Part shown: positions 43,755-55,189 of the stretch, piece by piece
How the letters are laid out: every line of letters starts with the position of its first letter
Numbering within the stretch: the first letter of the stretch is position 1
Source of the DNA: Trema orientale
Taxonomy: Eukaryota; Streptophyta; Magnoliopsida; Rosales; Cannabaceae
NCBI GenBank assembly: GCA_002914845.1
Contig: JXTC01000017.1
Coordinates: forward strand, 976,380-1,040,379
DNA length: 64,000 nt
Reading direction: 5' to 3'
Notes under the pieces: model-generated
The model's input: the letters and a program-made list of their open reading frames with translations, nothing else
Databases searched by the model: none
Told to the model about the DNA's origin: nothing
Translations under genes and position numbers: made by a program

Positions 43755-44689
43755 AGTGAAACCCGTTTCCCATTATTAAAATAAAAAGCAGATATGGGTC
43801 AACTTGTAAATCATGTAAAGAGAAAGTGAGAAACTTCCTTTCCAACTAATTGATATGACATCCAATTAATGTCGTCTTCTTGTTTACTACTTCGGTCCGT
43901 GTCATTATTGTAATTGTTTATTTTTCATGCGTAATTATCCTTGGTTTTTATATTATATTATTTTTGTACTTAATTTTACCCGTTTTTAATGTTTTTCTAT
44001 TTTCATATCTAATCACATGTATTTATGATATTATGCTACTTAGATATGTCCTAATTGTTCCCCGTTTTAGATATTATATTATTTTCGTGCTTACTCACAT
44101 TCTTTTCTGATATTATATCATTCCCTTGTCTAATCAGGTCCGTTTTTTATATAACATATGATTTTTATTACTAGTTATTTTGGTTTTTGAACTCGTATTA
44201 TTCTTATGCTATATTCGTACTCATTATTGGTTTTTTTATTTAGTGATTTTAAATACTATAAGTACATGTTTCGTTTCTAACTGATTATGAAATATTAATT
44301 GTTAATCATTATATAGTAAGAAGAAATTACTTATAAAGTTAAGATAAAATTTTATATGAAAACAAGTCTAAAATTAAACTATTAAATGAGAAATGAAAAT
44401 TACTTTGAACTTCTACACTTTGAGTTCATTCCAACTAGGTTAGCAGCTACTCAAAATATATATTAAAGACTAATTGAGAAAAAAAATTTCTGAAGTACGA
44501 CCTTTCAACTGTTTTAACTTTATCTTTTAGCTTATGCAAAATTATACCTCAATATTTGAAAATTCTACAAATATCTACTTTATACATAGAAATTGGGTGA
44601 TTAGTGTTGACTGTTTCAAAATGTCTTCAATAAATTTTAAGTGTTTGTCAATTCAAATTCGGTAATTAGTGAGGTATTTTTTGGTCAAA
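43755..44689. other. Intergenic, no gene seen
   Basis: AT-rich. The frame at 43880-44110 is Ile/Phe/Tyr-rich from AT-rich composition and has no recognisable domain. Confidence 0.5.
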
Positions 44690-45335
44690 ACCCAATAGAG
44701 AGCATTAGTTAGCGATGAAGAGGCTTCTTAGATATATTGGAAGCACAACTGGTATTGGATTGTAGTACATAAAGAATGAAGAACAAGTTGATGTAGAAGG
44801 ATTTGTGGATTCAAATTATGTTAGTGACAGAGATAGTAGGAAATCAACTTCAGCATATTTCTTCTTGGTTTGTGGAAATTCTATTACCTAGAAATCCCAA
44901 CTACAACCAGTTGTGGCATTATCAGCAACTGAGGCAGAACATATTTCAACTACTTAGGCTATTAAGGAAGGACTTTGGGTACAAAGTATACTACAGGTTA
45001 AAGATTTACAAGGGCATAGCAACTGTATTTTCAATCAGTTAAGAGTGCTGTACATTTGTGTAAAAATCTTGTGCTTCATGGCATGACTAAGTGTTGAGGT
45101 CAAGTATCATTTCATCTTGAGCGAAGATTTCACAAGGAGTGATCACTCAAGATTGATAAAGTTCGTATAGAAGAGAATCCAGCAAATATGAGCACTAAAG
45201 TTGTGAATCATAGTAAGTATAAAGCATTGCGTTAAGATAAAAGGGTGATAGTTGACGAGGGTCGAGCTTGGATCCTCGAGGAAGGTGTATTTTGGTTCTA
45301 CACAGTATTAAGCATATGTAAGATGAGGTTGAGAT
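44690..45335 (+). pseudogene. Copia-type pol remnant (RNase H end)
   Basis: Translation with stops gives KRLLRYIGSTTGIGL, VEGFVDSNYVSDRDSRKSTS, QPVVALSATEAEH and, further on, DKVRIEENPANMSTK. These are the Ty1/copia RNase H blocks (DSDYAGD..RRSTSGY, TEAEY) and the C-terminal ENPAD..TK tail. Several stops (for example near 44765 and 44892) and frameshifts break it. Nothing of integrase or gag remains to the left. It is followed by a purine-rich run (AAGATGAGGTTGAGAT, 45320-45335) and an LTR-like block. Confidence 0.8.
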
Positions 45336-46064
45336 TGTTGATTCACTTCTCATATGCTCAAAGTCAGACGAAATATGGAGTTTACAGGAGTTTGGCAAAA
45401 AGATGATGAAGAAACAAGAAGTCATTTTGGTGGAAAACTCTTGTTTTATTAAACGGAGCTGACAAGCTCCTACATTAGCTCATTGGGAGCTTATTGGCCT
45501 GAGCTCATAAGTGACTATATGGAGCTTATTGGGCTGAGCTCATATTTGGCTCATGAGTTAATGAGCTTGTGAGGAGCTCACTACTATAGCAAATTTTTGA
45601 GCTCATATTTTGAGGTTTCTCCGAGAGCTATTGGAGGACGGTTCATCGTCTTCTTCAAGCTTATATGTAGCCTTAACGGACTTAGTTAGAGACTATTCAT
45701 TCTGTTACACAGAGAGTTTAAGCTAGAGAGAGAAAAGAGTGATTGTGAGCGAGAGCGAAATTTTCTCAGGGTAGAGATTGTGAACGAGATAGAAAGAGGG
45801 AAATTTTCTCGGGGTTTCTTGCTACTATAATTTTCTCGATGTGCAATGGTGAATTGAGTGGTTGAATACTGTAAACTCTGGTAATTGATATAGTGTGGAA
45901 TCGAATTTCTCAAGTAGAGTTCACGGGAAATAGACTCAAAATTTGAGTTGAACCTCGATAAAAATTCCGTGCTGATTGTGTGCTTGTTTGGATTTGACTT
46001 TCTTGATTCTGGGTTTAATTGATCGAAGTTGGTGTTAGGGGAAAAAAAATAAAAAAATCCTACA
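45336..46064 (+). mobile_element. 3' LTR of the truncated Copia element
   Basis: It starts TGTTGATTCACTTCTC directly after the purine-rich run and can end at CCTACA (46064), TG to CA. The interior holds repeated GAGCTCA/TGAGCTC words (45460-45610) and a duplicated GGGAAATTTTCTCGGGG-like unit (about 45750-45815). No partner LTR is seen to the left, so the 5' half is lost and the right boundary is unconfirmed. Confidence 0.55.
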
Positions 46065-47290
46065 CCTTTTGTATTTGCTCAATCGACCGATTGATACAGT
46101 GGGGGCAGTAATATGGTATACAAGGATAGCTTTTACGGCTGTCACAACATACAAAAATCATAGGATATTTCTAGTTGACTCTTAATAATAAAAGCATTAG
46201 TGTATATTCTGTGATATGTTATCTACAAGATATTAGACTATTAAACTTGAAATCTTTTCCAATACCAGTATGTTTCGGTTCTTATAATGAAAGATTTAAT
46301 CCACATAAGGATAGAAGCACCCCGTCCAAGGTCTACGTATTTTAGTAAAAAAGACCAAGAGACTTCCTAGAGTGTAAATGAGGGAATGTTATTGGCTAAA
46401 TGCTTCCCACTCTAACGTAAGGTAAAGACTAATATATACTTTTCCATGCAAGGATTTATCACTTCAGCTATTGAGGTACTTATAAACTATACCCCGAAGT
46501 AGCTTTATATGGCTTTGCATAGACCTATTAGTTAGAAGTATTATCATATGACAACATAATAGCAAAATGCGTGATTCGTCTTAAGATCATTCAAATCATC
46601 GTAATGATTATCATAAAAAATATTCTGCTTAAATTTCAAAGCTCTCTAGGTTATAAATCTTACATATAAGCTGCCAATGTAAACCTTTTTCTCAGGTCTG
46701 AGAGGTTCTTTATCGACAATCCATATTTCCCCTTAAAGTTGACCCCTCCGCCTGGTCAGAATGCTTTAAACCAATACTGAAAACTTTCTACAGCAAAGAA
46801 AAATAAGATGAAAATAAACTAATAAATAAATAATCAATTAGAATTCTCTAATCAGAAACACAATTTTAAGGGTAAAATTTTATGTAGCAGATTATTGTCC
46901 AGTAATTTTAACTTAAGCAATAAAAAAGCAAAAGCAAGATGAGCTTAAAGTTCATCATCAAAAATTCCAAATCACTTTTTCATATTCTCAATTTGCAAAT
47001 ACGTCCTGATCCCAAATACTGAATTTCGTACCCTGATATTTGATAGGCAAAATACGTGATATGGATAGCGAGATCATGCTTGCTGGACAAGCTCAGCAAC
47101 AAGTGTAGAAAAAGAAAACACGAGAGGAACAGATACAATTCATTGCCTTCTATCTTTTTTTCTCTTTGCCTGTACATTTTCTTCATATAGCATCCCACTT
47201 TCACAATTAATACTGCTGGGAGTAAAGGATTTTTTTATAAAATAAAAAATAAAAATAAAAATCCCAAAATAGTCAAAAATTAAATGCTCA
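46065..47290. other. Intergenic, 3' flank of the RWD-RING gene
   Basis: AT-rich with no gene recognised. The 3' UTR of the minus-strand RWD-RING gene should lie in the last few hundred bases before 47291. Confidence 0.5.
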
Positions 47291-50075
47291 TCATGCTGAA
47301 CCATTCTCTCTCCGAATCCACTGTTTAACTGGTCTTCTTGAGTTATGTTGCGCTCTCTGCTTCCTCATGCCACGGTTCCTGCGCTCAGTTGTGTTAGGCA
47401 TCTGAGAGGAAGCACCAGAATGCAAGTCAGAGGCCACTGGGAGGTCTCCCTCTTGTTGTTGCTCATTGGATTCTTCGGTTTCCACACCTGTGGGCGGTGT
47501 GATTGGTAGTGGAAGAAACATACCAGGTAAAACCCTAACCTCCTTTTTAGGTTCGATTAGACCGCAGTTTTCTTGCTGTAACTTAAATGTGGCCTCAAAT
47601 CTTTGTCTTCTAATGTTCTCTTGATGGGAATGAAGGAGCTTCTCACTGTCTTCCATTTCATTTTCAGCAGAACTCTACATTCAATAAGAAATAACCAAAA
47701 ACTTCAGCAACTTCAAATGTATAACAGAACAAAATTAAGGTGAACAAACTACAAATAGTAGCCATATGAAACAAATACTGGCATATAGATGCTTTATATA
47801 CAATAAAATCAAATGAAAATAATATAATCAGAACAGGACGGTTTATTTATCTATCTACACGAACCAGGTAAGTTTGAAATAGAGGGCAGTCAGTTTCCAG
47901 TATCTCCAATAATAACAGGATTAATGGCTACTCATTTACATTTTCGAAGTCAACTACAATACGAAAAATGTGGAGAAGGAAATGGCAGACAGATTAAATT
48001 CATCATTCCCTATTCATACTCAACTGACAGGGTATCAACTAGAAGATAGTATCGGAAACTAGAGGAGAGTTAATAGGAATTCTATATGACAAACAAATAC
48101 TATCTTATCAATGACCTAGGGCATTAATCTCATGATAAGAAGAATGCGAACACAATACAGACACACTTTAGTGAATTCAAACTACGTTATCCTCCCAAGA
48201 AAAATGTGATTATAAATATCAAGTATACCAGCATGATGCATGATGAAAGATGACATACCAATTGGGATGGAAGAGAGCCAACCAAGTCAAGTACATGTTT
48301 GAAGTCCTTGGTATGAAAAACCTTACGACAAACTGGGCAATTTCCGATACTATCCTCTGCACCTCCATCTGTGTCCAACAACAATTAATCAGTCATTTAA
48401 TTATCTTGATTCCAAAAATAAGTTTTGCTAAAGAAACTATCGAATAAATACGTCTAGCATATATAGTTGTCTGTCACAAATCTTGGAGCAAACCAACCCC
48501 ACGAGTGTCCAGCCATGTATACAACCTAATGCTATTGCCACTAGAGTTAGGATCCACAAGTACCTTTCTTTTTTTCATTTGTTCTTACAGAATGCACAGT
48601 GGAGCTTGATGAGTCAATGGGATTCGTTTTTTGTTCTGTTTGAAGCCAATCCCACCACCTAATTATGCACTCGCTGCCACAGTTCCAGAAAAGAGAAAAA
48701 TAATGAGAGAGAGAATAAAATGTACACCAAAATCAGTAAGTGAGATTATTTTTTTAGAGAATAGAACTACCAGTGGAAGCAGTGAAAACAGGACATCAAC
48801 TTCATAAATGGCAAAATCTTATTCTGCTCATCTTCCTGGACTAAAGGATACAAACACAACGGACAATCACCGTCTGGGTGATTCATTTGAGAGAGCTTCT
48901 CCACAGCTTCCTAGATATATACTTGAAAAAACTCAAATCAGCCAAATTTCTGAGGGGAAAGGAAGAAAAAGGCAAAAGTTCACTGGAAGCTTTATTATGC
49001 ATCACTGTCATTCTGCAACTTTATTATCACATTGGCATACACTTTTTTGAAACTGGTAATAAGGAACTAAATATCTCGAGAAACAAGTTGAACTAAATAA
49101 GAGATGTAGAAAAACTGAACAAAAATGCACTTCACAATGCATTGCAAACCATAGGCATGGAACAAAAGAGAGAAAATCTTCTAACCACCTAACACTTGAT
49201 GTTATATACAATCTTCCAATAAAGCCCAATTCTCACAATCTCAAAAAACACAATTGAGATTTTAAACCAATAATCAAGCTGAAATTTTGAACTTTCCCAG
49301 AAGATAACCCATCTTTGTAGACAGGAATTGACTATATCCCTTTTCCACTCAATCCAGAAACACGGTTGGACGTTATTCCGGTAGGAGTAGCTTAAATTCC
49401 AGTAACAAGTATTCAACATATAAAACACAAACAATTCTACATAATTGACAGAAAAAAAGATACCTCACAAAGAGCTACGAGCATTAAACACGAAGAGAGT
49501 TCAACCGCTTTGTCTCGAATACAAGTCATTAAAAGCTTTTTCCTTTCTTCATCAAGACCCTTTGAATCTATAAGTTCAATCTGAGGTGGTTCTTTGGGAT
49601 ACTATCGAATCCAAAACCAAAAATAACCCAACAAAAATAAATAAATAAATAAAATTACAAATTAACAAAAAAAAACAAAACAAAGCATAGAGAATGCTTT
49701 TACATGGTCAAGTAATATACCTGAGAACTAGCTCGTATCGCAATAACAGCTTCCACAAACTACAACGAAGAATAAAATGCCTCAATGAATACACTGTTCT
49801 TCACATATTGGGCCAAAAGCCTCAACCAATTTTTCTTATTTTCCTTTTTCATTCTTCCCTAATTTTCCGAGCAACCAAACAGTTAATTAAATCTTAAACA
49901 AATTAAAAACTAAATAAATAAATAAAAAGACCTGCTCAGAGGTGACATCGGCGGTGCGTGGCATGATGTGGAGATGAAGATGAGGAGGGTAGGAATCTAA
50001 AACGAGGCAATCGTCGCCGTACACAGCTTGAAGGGCCTCAACTTCGGCGGCCACTTCTTCTTCTTCGGCGGCCAT
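47291..50075 (-). CDS. RWD- and RING-domain E3 ubiquitin ligase, RNF25-like
   Basis: Seven exons join to 354 codons: 50075-49932, 49769-49731, 49601-49464, 48910-48771, 48673-48564, 48368-48259, 47674-47291. All introns are GT-AG and all phases agree. The N-terminus (about 1-118) is an RWD domain (EVEALQAVYGDDC ... YPKEPPQIEL), a fold that binds ubiquitin-system partners. A RING-H2 domain follows: Cys123/Cys126 (CPLC), Cys148-x-His150-x2-His153-x2-Cys156, then the tryptophan-rich IIRWWDW, and the last pair Cys201/Cys204 (CPVC). A spacer of 44 residues before the last pair is the RNF25 type. The C-terminus is charged and ends in an RG/RR-rich tail. It should transfer ubiquitin from an E2 to substrates; its plant substrates are not evident. 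The gene symbol is left blank because plant naming is uncertain. No breaks seen. Confidence 0.9.
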
Positions 50076-50455
50076 TGCCGAGAAAAACCCTTGTTCTTCT
50101 CTTCCTTTTTTTTTTTTTTTTTGGCTCTGAGACTCTGAGATTTCGACTTTCTCTTCTTTTTTTTTTTTTTTCTTTTCTTTTTTCTTTTAGCACTAACCCC
50201 CTTTAATGCGTTTGCACCATTTATTTTATGAAATTTGCCTTTGTTGCCCCGTGAATTTTTAATTTATTTATTTTTTTGGGTGAAAAGTTTAGGAATCTAT
50301 TTCTTTAATTTAAAAGATAATTACATTCTTATATCCTATTATTTGATTATTACTATTTTTTTTCAAAATAAAAATAGGACTAGGACGGACGACTAGCGCA
50401 AGCAAGAGTGGCATCTTCTCGCAGGACATGACCTTCGTAGCAGCAAACTTCGCCT
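50076..50455. other. 5' flank of the RWD-RING gene
   Basis: Two T-rich (minus-strand A-rich) tracts at 50105-50122 and 50158-50190 lie next to the gene start. No TATA box is obvious at the expected distance. No other gene seen. Confidence 0.5.
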
Positions 50456-50737
50456 ATTGGAATATTCGCTGAGGACTCTTATTTATGAGCCTTACCACAT
50501 CAGGAGACCGAGACCCCACTATAGGCAGTTCACAGGGTAGGCCATGCAAGCACAACCATTTGATCATACTAGGTAAGAATAAACTGTAAGACAAATATTG
50601 GAGTATTCGTTGAGGACTCTTATTTATGAGCCTTACCATATCAGGAGACCGAGACCCCACTATAGGCAGTTCACAGGGTAGGCTATGCAAGCACAACCAT
50701 TCGATCATACTAGGTAAGAATAAACTGTAAGGCAAAC
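50456..50737. repeat. 141-bp tandem duplication
   Basis: The unit starting ATTGGAATATTCGCTGAGG at 50456 is repeated at 50597 (ATTGGAGTATTCGTTGAGG), with only scattered differences. The period of 141 is a multiple of three, so the minus strand stays open across both copies (two 47-residue repeats), but the frame has no recognisable domain. Confidence 0.9.
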
Positions 50738-50800
50738 ATCATCAATAAATTTATGCACTTCCTAGACTCGAACCCACAACCTCCTGACTGCAGTATTTAT
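50738..50800 (-). mobile_element. SINE-like fragment with a B box
   Basis: On the minus strand GGTTGTGGGTTCGAGTCTAG contains a near-consensus RNA polymerase III B box (GGTTCGAGTCT, 50764-50774). The following sequence on the minus strand runs into the 141-bp duplication, which may be the SINE body. No clear A box, tail or TSD. Confidence 0.35.
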
Positions 50801-51084
50801 ACTTTATATTTTTTGCTATTATTAATAGGGATAATCCTGTGAGTCCCAATTAGTGAACCAATACATATTATTATGCGATTTGTCACTATTCTATCAGTGA
50901 TAATGTTAATCCATTTATAGTAAGTTTTAATACACCAATTGCATAGTGATAAATCACATGACACGTGTGCTGAAATTAAAAATTTGGTACAATATTTGAG
51001 ACCCTAAGCATTATCCTATATGGTTTATTACGACAAGCAAATAGTGATAAAACTACAACTACTTTAACTACTACAGAATTATTG

Positions 51085-51410
51085 CGAGTTTAGAGGTGGA
51101 TGTGCCTGCTTCTGGATCTTTCAAAATGAATGTTGATGCAGCTCTAGATATAACTCGTAAATAAGTGGGTGTAGGTGCTATCATAAGCAATTTTTATAGT
51201 GAAATAATGGTCGTTGTCTCAAAAACATTGGTGGGAAATTTTTCTGCTCGTGAAATGGAAGCCAAAGCTTTTCATCACAGCCTCGTTTGGGCAAAAGATA
51301 TCAGTTTACTTCTACAGAGGGTGGAATCAAATTCTTTAGTGGCAGTTACTAGTATTAATAAACCAAGTCCAACAATTCTACCTTTGGTAACTTTCTTTTA
51401 GATTGGGCTA
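51085..51410 (+). pseudogene. LINE-type RNase H-like fragment
   Basis: Translation gives VPASGSFKMNVDAALD, then after a stop VGVGAIISNF, and SAREMEAKAFHHSLVWAKD. These fit the RNase H-like domain common in plant non-LTR retroelement pol and its relatives (KxNVDAA, GxGxVIRD, AExxAxxxGL). The stop at about 51151 and the missing start show a dead fragment. Confidence 0.65.
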
Positions 51411-51424
51411 GCAATTTGTGACAC

Positions 51425-52010
51425 AACAGTATGACTCAAAACCCGTACGAAGTTTGCGGGTCTGAGTTTGCCTTAAATAGGTACAGATCAAAATAGAGTT
51501 GAACCCGCGAACTCGTGTGTTCGGATTGACCCACCGACCTGACCCGAAACTGACATGTTTATTAAATAGATCAATTTCGGGTTAATCTGTTGTTTTTGAC
51601 CCATATAATATCTATATAAAAATTAAATATTTTTATCATGCATGTTTGGATTTTTTTATTTTTAAGGCTTTGTTATGTATATGTAATAAGATTTTATGTG
51701 GTTTCTATTTGTTTTTAGTAAATTATATATCTTAAGGTCATGTATGAATTTATGTCAAATGTGTTAAAAAGTATATTTTAGCTAATTTAGAATAAATAAA
51801 TTAACGGGTCATGTCAGGTTAATTTGACCGTACAATCAATTTGAATAACCAGGTTACACTAGTCATGTCAGATCAACTTGTTTAAAAATGACCCAGATTA
51901 TGGCTATAATTTATGATACAATTTTTAAATGGGTTAGATTCGAGTCAAAGTGTGTATTATTACACATATACATTGACATAACACGAACACGATCTTGCTT
52001 ACATAAATTA
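51425..52010. mobile_element. Degenerate hAT-like remnant
   Basis: Subterminal words of the ACCCG/CGGGT type (GTGTGTTCGGATTGACCC, CTGACCCGAAACTGACATG on the left; ACGGGTCATGTCAGG, ACACGAACACGATC on the right) surround an AT-rich core, as in plant hAT non-autonomous families. Termini and TSD could not be fixed. Confidence 0.4.
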
Positions 52011-52167
52011 CAACCTGCACATTATGCATAAATAATTACTGAATAATACTTTATTTTATTAATATGAAAATACTTACATAAAAGTCAATGTTTTTATGAG
52101 TTTCTCCAACTAATTCCAACACATATTTCACAAATAGTATAATACTATTTTATGAGTTGTTATCTAA

Positions 52168-52602
52168 GGATAATATCAAAAAAAGAAACTCATGATTTTT
52201 AGCAATTAGGAAAAAAGCCAATACATTTTTCATTAATATCAAATAAAACTTTTTATTTATATTTTTCTATTAAATTATACTAGTTCAAATATCTAGTTAA
52301 AATTAGAGCTTAAAATTGTTACAAAATTGTCTTTATTCTTTAAAATTGTCAATCAGTATTCACAAAGGCCAGACTAAAAAATGATTTTTATATGATCTTT
52401 TAAGAATCCAATTTTAACAATTTTCACACACACAAAAAATCTTGTTTTTTGAATTTTATTATTTAATTTCAAAAATAAAAAACATTTGTTTTCGACAATT
52501 TTAACTATATATATATGGATCTTCTATATTTAATGAGATTTAATAGAAAAACACAATTTAAATATTTTATTTGATAACGGTGAAAATGTTTTTTTATATC
52601 TT
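52168..52602. mobile_element. Long-TIR MITE, family copy 2
   Basis: It starts GGATAATATCAAAAAAAG and shares GATTTTTAGC and TATCAAATAAAACTTTTTAT with the element at 15587. The right arm, on the minus strand, has AAGATATAAAAAAACATTTTC and ATCAAATAAAATATTTAAAT. No coding, no clean TSD. Confidence 0.65.
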
Positions 52603-53229
52603 TTTTAACACACATGATGGTTTTAATTCTCAAATGCCTTACTATACTTTTGAGGCACTAACTGCTCCTAATAGACAAAAATGCTAGAGATTTTTTACCT
52701 AGGGTAGCAAGTTGTCACCAAAAAAATAACGAGTAATTTGCCAAAAAAATCATAGGAAAACATGAAAATTACTTTTAAAAGGCAATAATGTAAAATCATT
52801 GATATATAAAATTATTAAACTGAAAAAATGAGGGGCTAAAGTGTAAATTTACTACGAAATTACTGTTCATTTTATACAAATTAACCACTTTGGACTTGTA
52901 AAAACAATCAAATGACAAGTATTTTGCATCAAAAAGCAAGTATAATGCATCAACAAGCAAATAAAGAGCAAATATTTTGCTTCAAAGAACAAGTATCTCA
53001 GTTCTTTTGATAGTTTTTGTTGACTTTTCATCCTTATTTCCCCTTTTTTTCAACGTTCCATTGAACTTAGCTAATTAGTTAAAATTATTACTAATAGATG
53101 TAATTACAAGCATGATATTATCAAATATATGTATTGATGTTAATCCAATTTTATATAATTTAAACAGTTATCAAGACAAAATCAGGTATAATGTACAAGA
53201 TCATAAGTGACATTAGGGATAGATCATTT

Positions 53230-54560
53230 TAGTTAATTTAATATCATTAAGAATAATGTAAGAAAGTATGTAATATTACATTTTGTCTCATATTAAAATT
53301 ATAAAAGAATTGAATGAATTTTTGAAGAACATAAAAATCACGTTAATCTATCATATTATTAATCATAATCTCACGAAGTAGGTAAATATATTATTTATCA
53401 TAACACTATTACAAAGTGTTAAAATTAGATAAAAAAATATATGAATTTAGCAAAATAAAGTGAAATTTTATATCAATCTAATATGACTAATAATTATGTC
53501 ACGAAGTAAAGATTATAATACTTATATTCAAACTATTATATATTACGTCATGATCAAATTAAATTTAAGTTGAATAACTTTGAATTAATTAGGGAGAAAT
53601 ATAATTAATTTAATCTTTTTGCAAATAATGTGGCAAAGTAAGTGATTTTAATACTTACACAGTCATATTTACATATTATTTTGTAGTGGTCCAATTAAAT
53701 TTAAATTGAATATCTTTAAACTAATTAAAAAAAATGTAATTAACTTAATCTTTTGGGTATAATGTGACCAAGTGAGTATTTGTACTATTTAGTATAACAA
53801 TATTTACACTTGTTTTATGGTCAAATTAGATTTAAATTGAATGATTTTATATTTATTAGTGAGGGATAAAAATAATCTAATATATTTGAGTATAAAGTGA
53901 AAAGTAAGTGACTAGAGTATTTAGTATATAACATTATTACAAATTGTTATAAATATAAATGTAATAAAAAGACAATGAATTTTGCTAAATTAAGTGAAAA
54001 TTTACACTAAACTAGTATCATCCGTCATTATCTCGCTAAGTTGGTGTCTAATAGTACTTACTATATCATTTTTTTTATTACACATTGATGGATAATCAAA
54101 TTTGATGTCAAATAAATGACTTTGCACCGATTAATTAGAGATTTTATTAGTTTAATATCATTAAGTATAATATGACAAAGTAAGTCACTAGAGTACTTAA
54201 CATAACACTATTGCATAGTTGTCCCATTCTAAAATTATTTGAAAGGAGGAGGAGATTCATAAAATTAAGTAATAATTCAAATTAATCTAATACCACTAAT
54301 CATAATATCACAAAGTAGGTGAGTGTAGTTCTTATAATAATACTAGTGCATATTCCCTCGTGATCAAATTAGACACAAATGAAAGATTGTGCACTATTTA
54401 GTTATAAATTTCATTAATTTAATATCTTTGGGTTATTGTCACGAAGTGATTAACTATAATACTATATACGTAACATTGTTACATATTGTAAAATGCTGAA
54501 ATTAGATACAAAGTGCATCATTTATGCAAAGTAAATAGTTATCTCTAATCATCATCTTTC
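53230..54560. repeat. Diverged satellite array, period about 133 bp
   Basis: The word TSACRAAGTA (with variants) recurs at about 53258, 53371, 53499, 53631, 53765, 53898, 54033, 54173, 54308 and 54439. Spacings are 113, 128, 132, 134, 133, 135, 140, 135 and 131. Between them the same further words reappear in the same order: TATAACACTATTACAT, GGTCAAATTAGATTTAAATT, GAATGACTTTGCAC, ATTAGTTTAATATCATTAAG. That makes about nine to ten monomers that have diverged strongly. The left end may extend to about 53090. No coding. Confidence 0.8.
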
Positions 54561-54782
54561 ATGTAATTAACAAGGGAAAATGGCATGCTCTACGACATTT
54601 GGGCAAATATTACCAAATATACGATGCGGCCCAAAACACTTAAGTTTATACGAACTTTTTTGAAAATTGCCACTTTTTCAGTTATAATGTACAGTAAGAC
54701 GCAGTGGCACTTTCGTAAATAAAATCATCTTTTTGTAGAAACATTTTTCTAAGAAAAAAATGTTTTAAACCAACTAAGAGTA

Positions 54783-54850
54783 TTGTTGGCTTTATTGGTT
54801 GGCGCAACTCTTTTTCTCTTTGCAACCATGGGTTCAAGTCCCACCTCATG
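54783..54850 (+). mobile_element. tRNA-like SINE head
   Basis: GGCTTTATTGGTTGGCG (54788-54804) resembles an A box and GGTTCAAGTCC (54831-54841) is a good B box at near-normal spacing. It runs directly into a 320-base T/C-rich tract (54856-55170). It does not fold as a complete tRNA by eye. The element end and TSD are unresolved. Confidence 0.45.
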
Positions 54851-54855
54851 AGCAT

Positions 54856-55170
54856 TCTTTTTTCTTTTTTTTTTTTCCTTTTCTTTGTTTTTTTTTCTTG
54901 TATTTTGTTTTTTTGGTTGCTCCTTTTTCTACTTTTTCGTTTTTTTTAATCCATTTTCTATTTTACTTTTCTTCCTTTTATTTTCTAAAATTCTATTTTT
55001 CTTTTAATATTTATAAGAAAAGGAAAATATATATTTTTTTCATCTTAAATTTTTTTTTCCATTTTTTAAATCCTTTTTATTTAACTCTTTTCCTCCATCT
55101 ATTTTTCTCAATTTTTTTAATCCCTTTTATTATCCCTTTTCTCCACCCATTTTTCTCATTCTTTTTTTCA
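54856..55170. repeat. Pyrimidine-rich tract
   Basis: Roughly 320 bases of almost pure T/C on the plus strand with scattered A. It produces a long Phe-rich frame (54799-55227) that is an artefact of composition. Confidence 0.85.
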
Positions 55171-55189
55171 TTCTTTAAATTCGATTCTC

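Noticed and set aside
50454-50735. 93-codon minus-strand repeat protein
   Set aside because: Explained by a 141-bp tandem duplication in non-coding DNA; no start context or homologous domain recognised.
53230-54560. CRISPR array
   Set aside because: Repeats are ~133 bp and diverged, without alternating unique spacers, and the genome is a plant nucleus.
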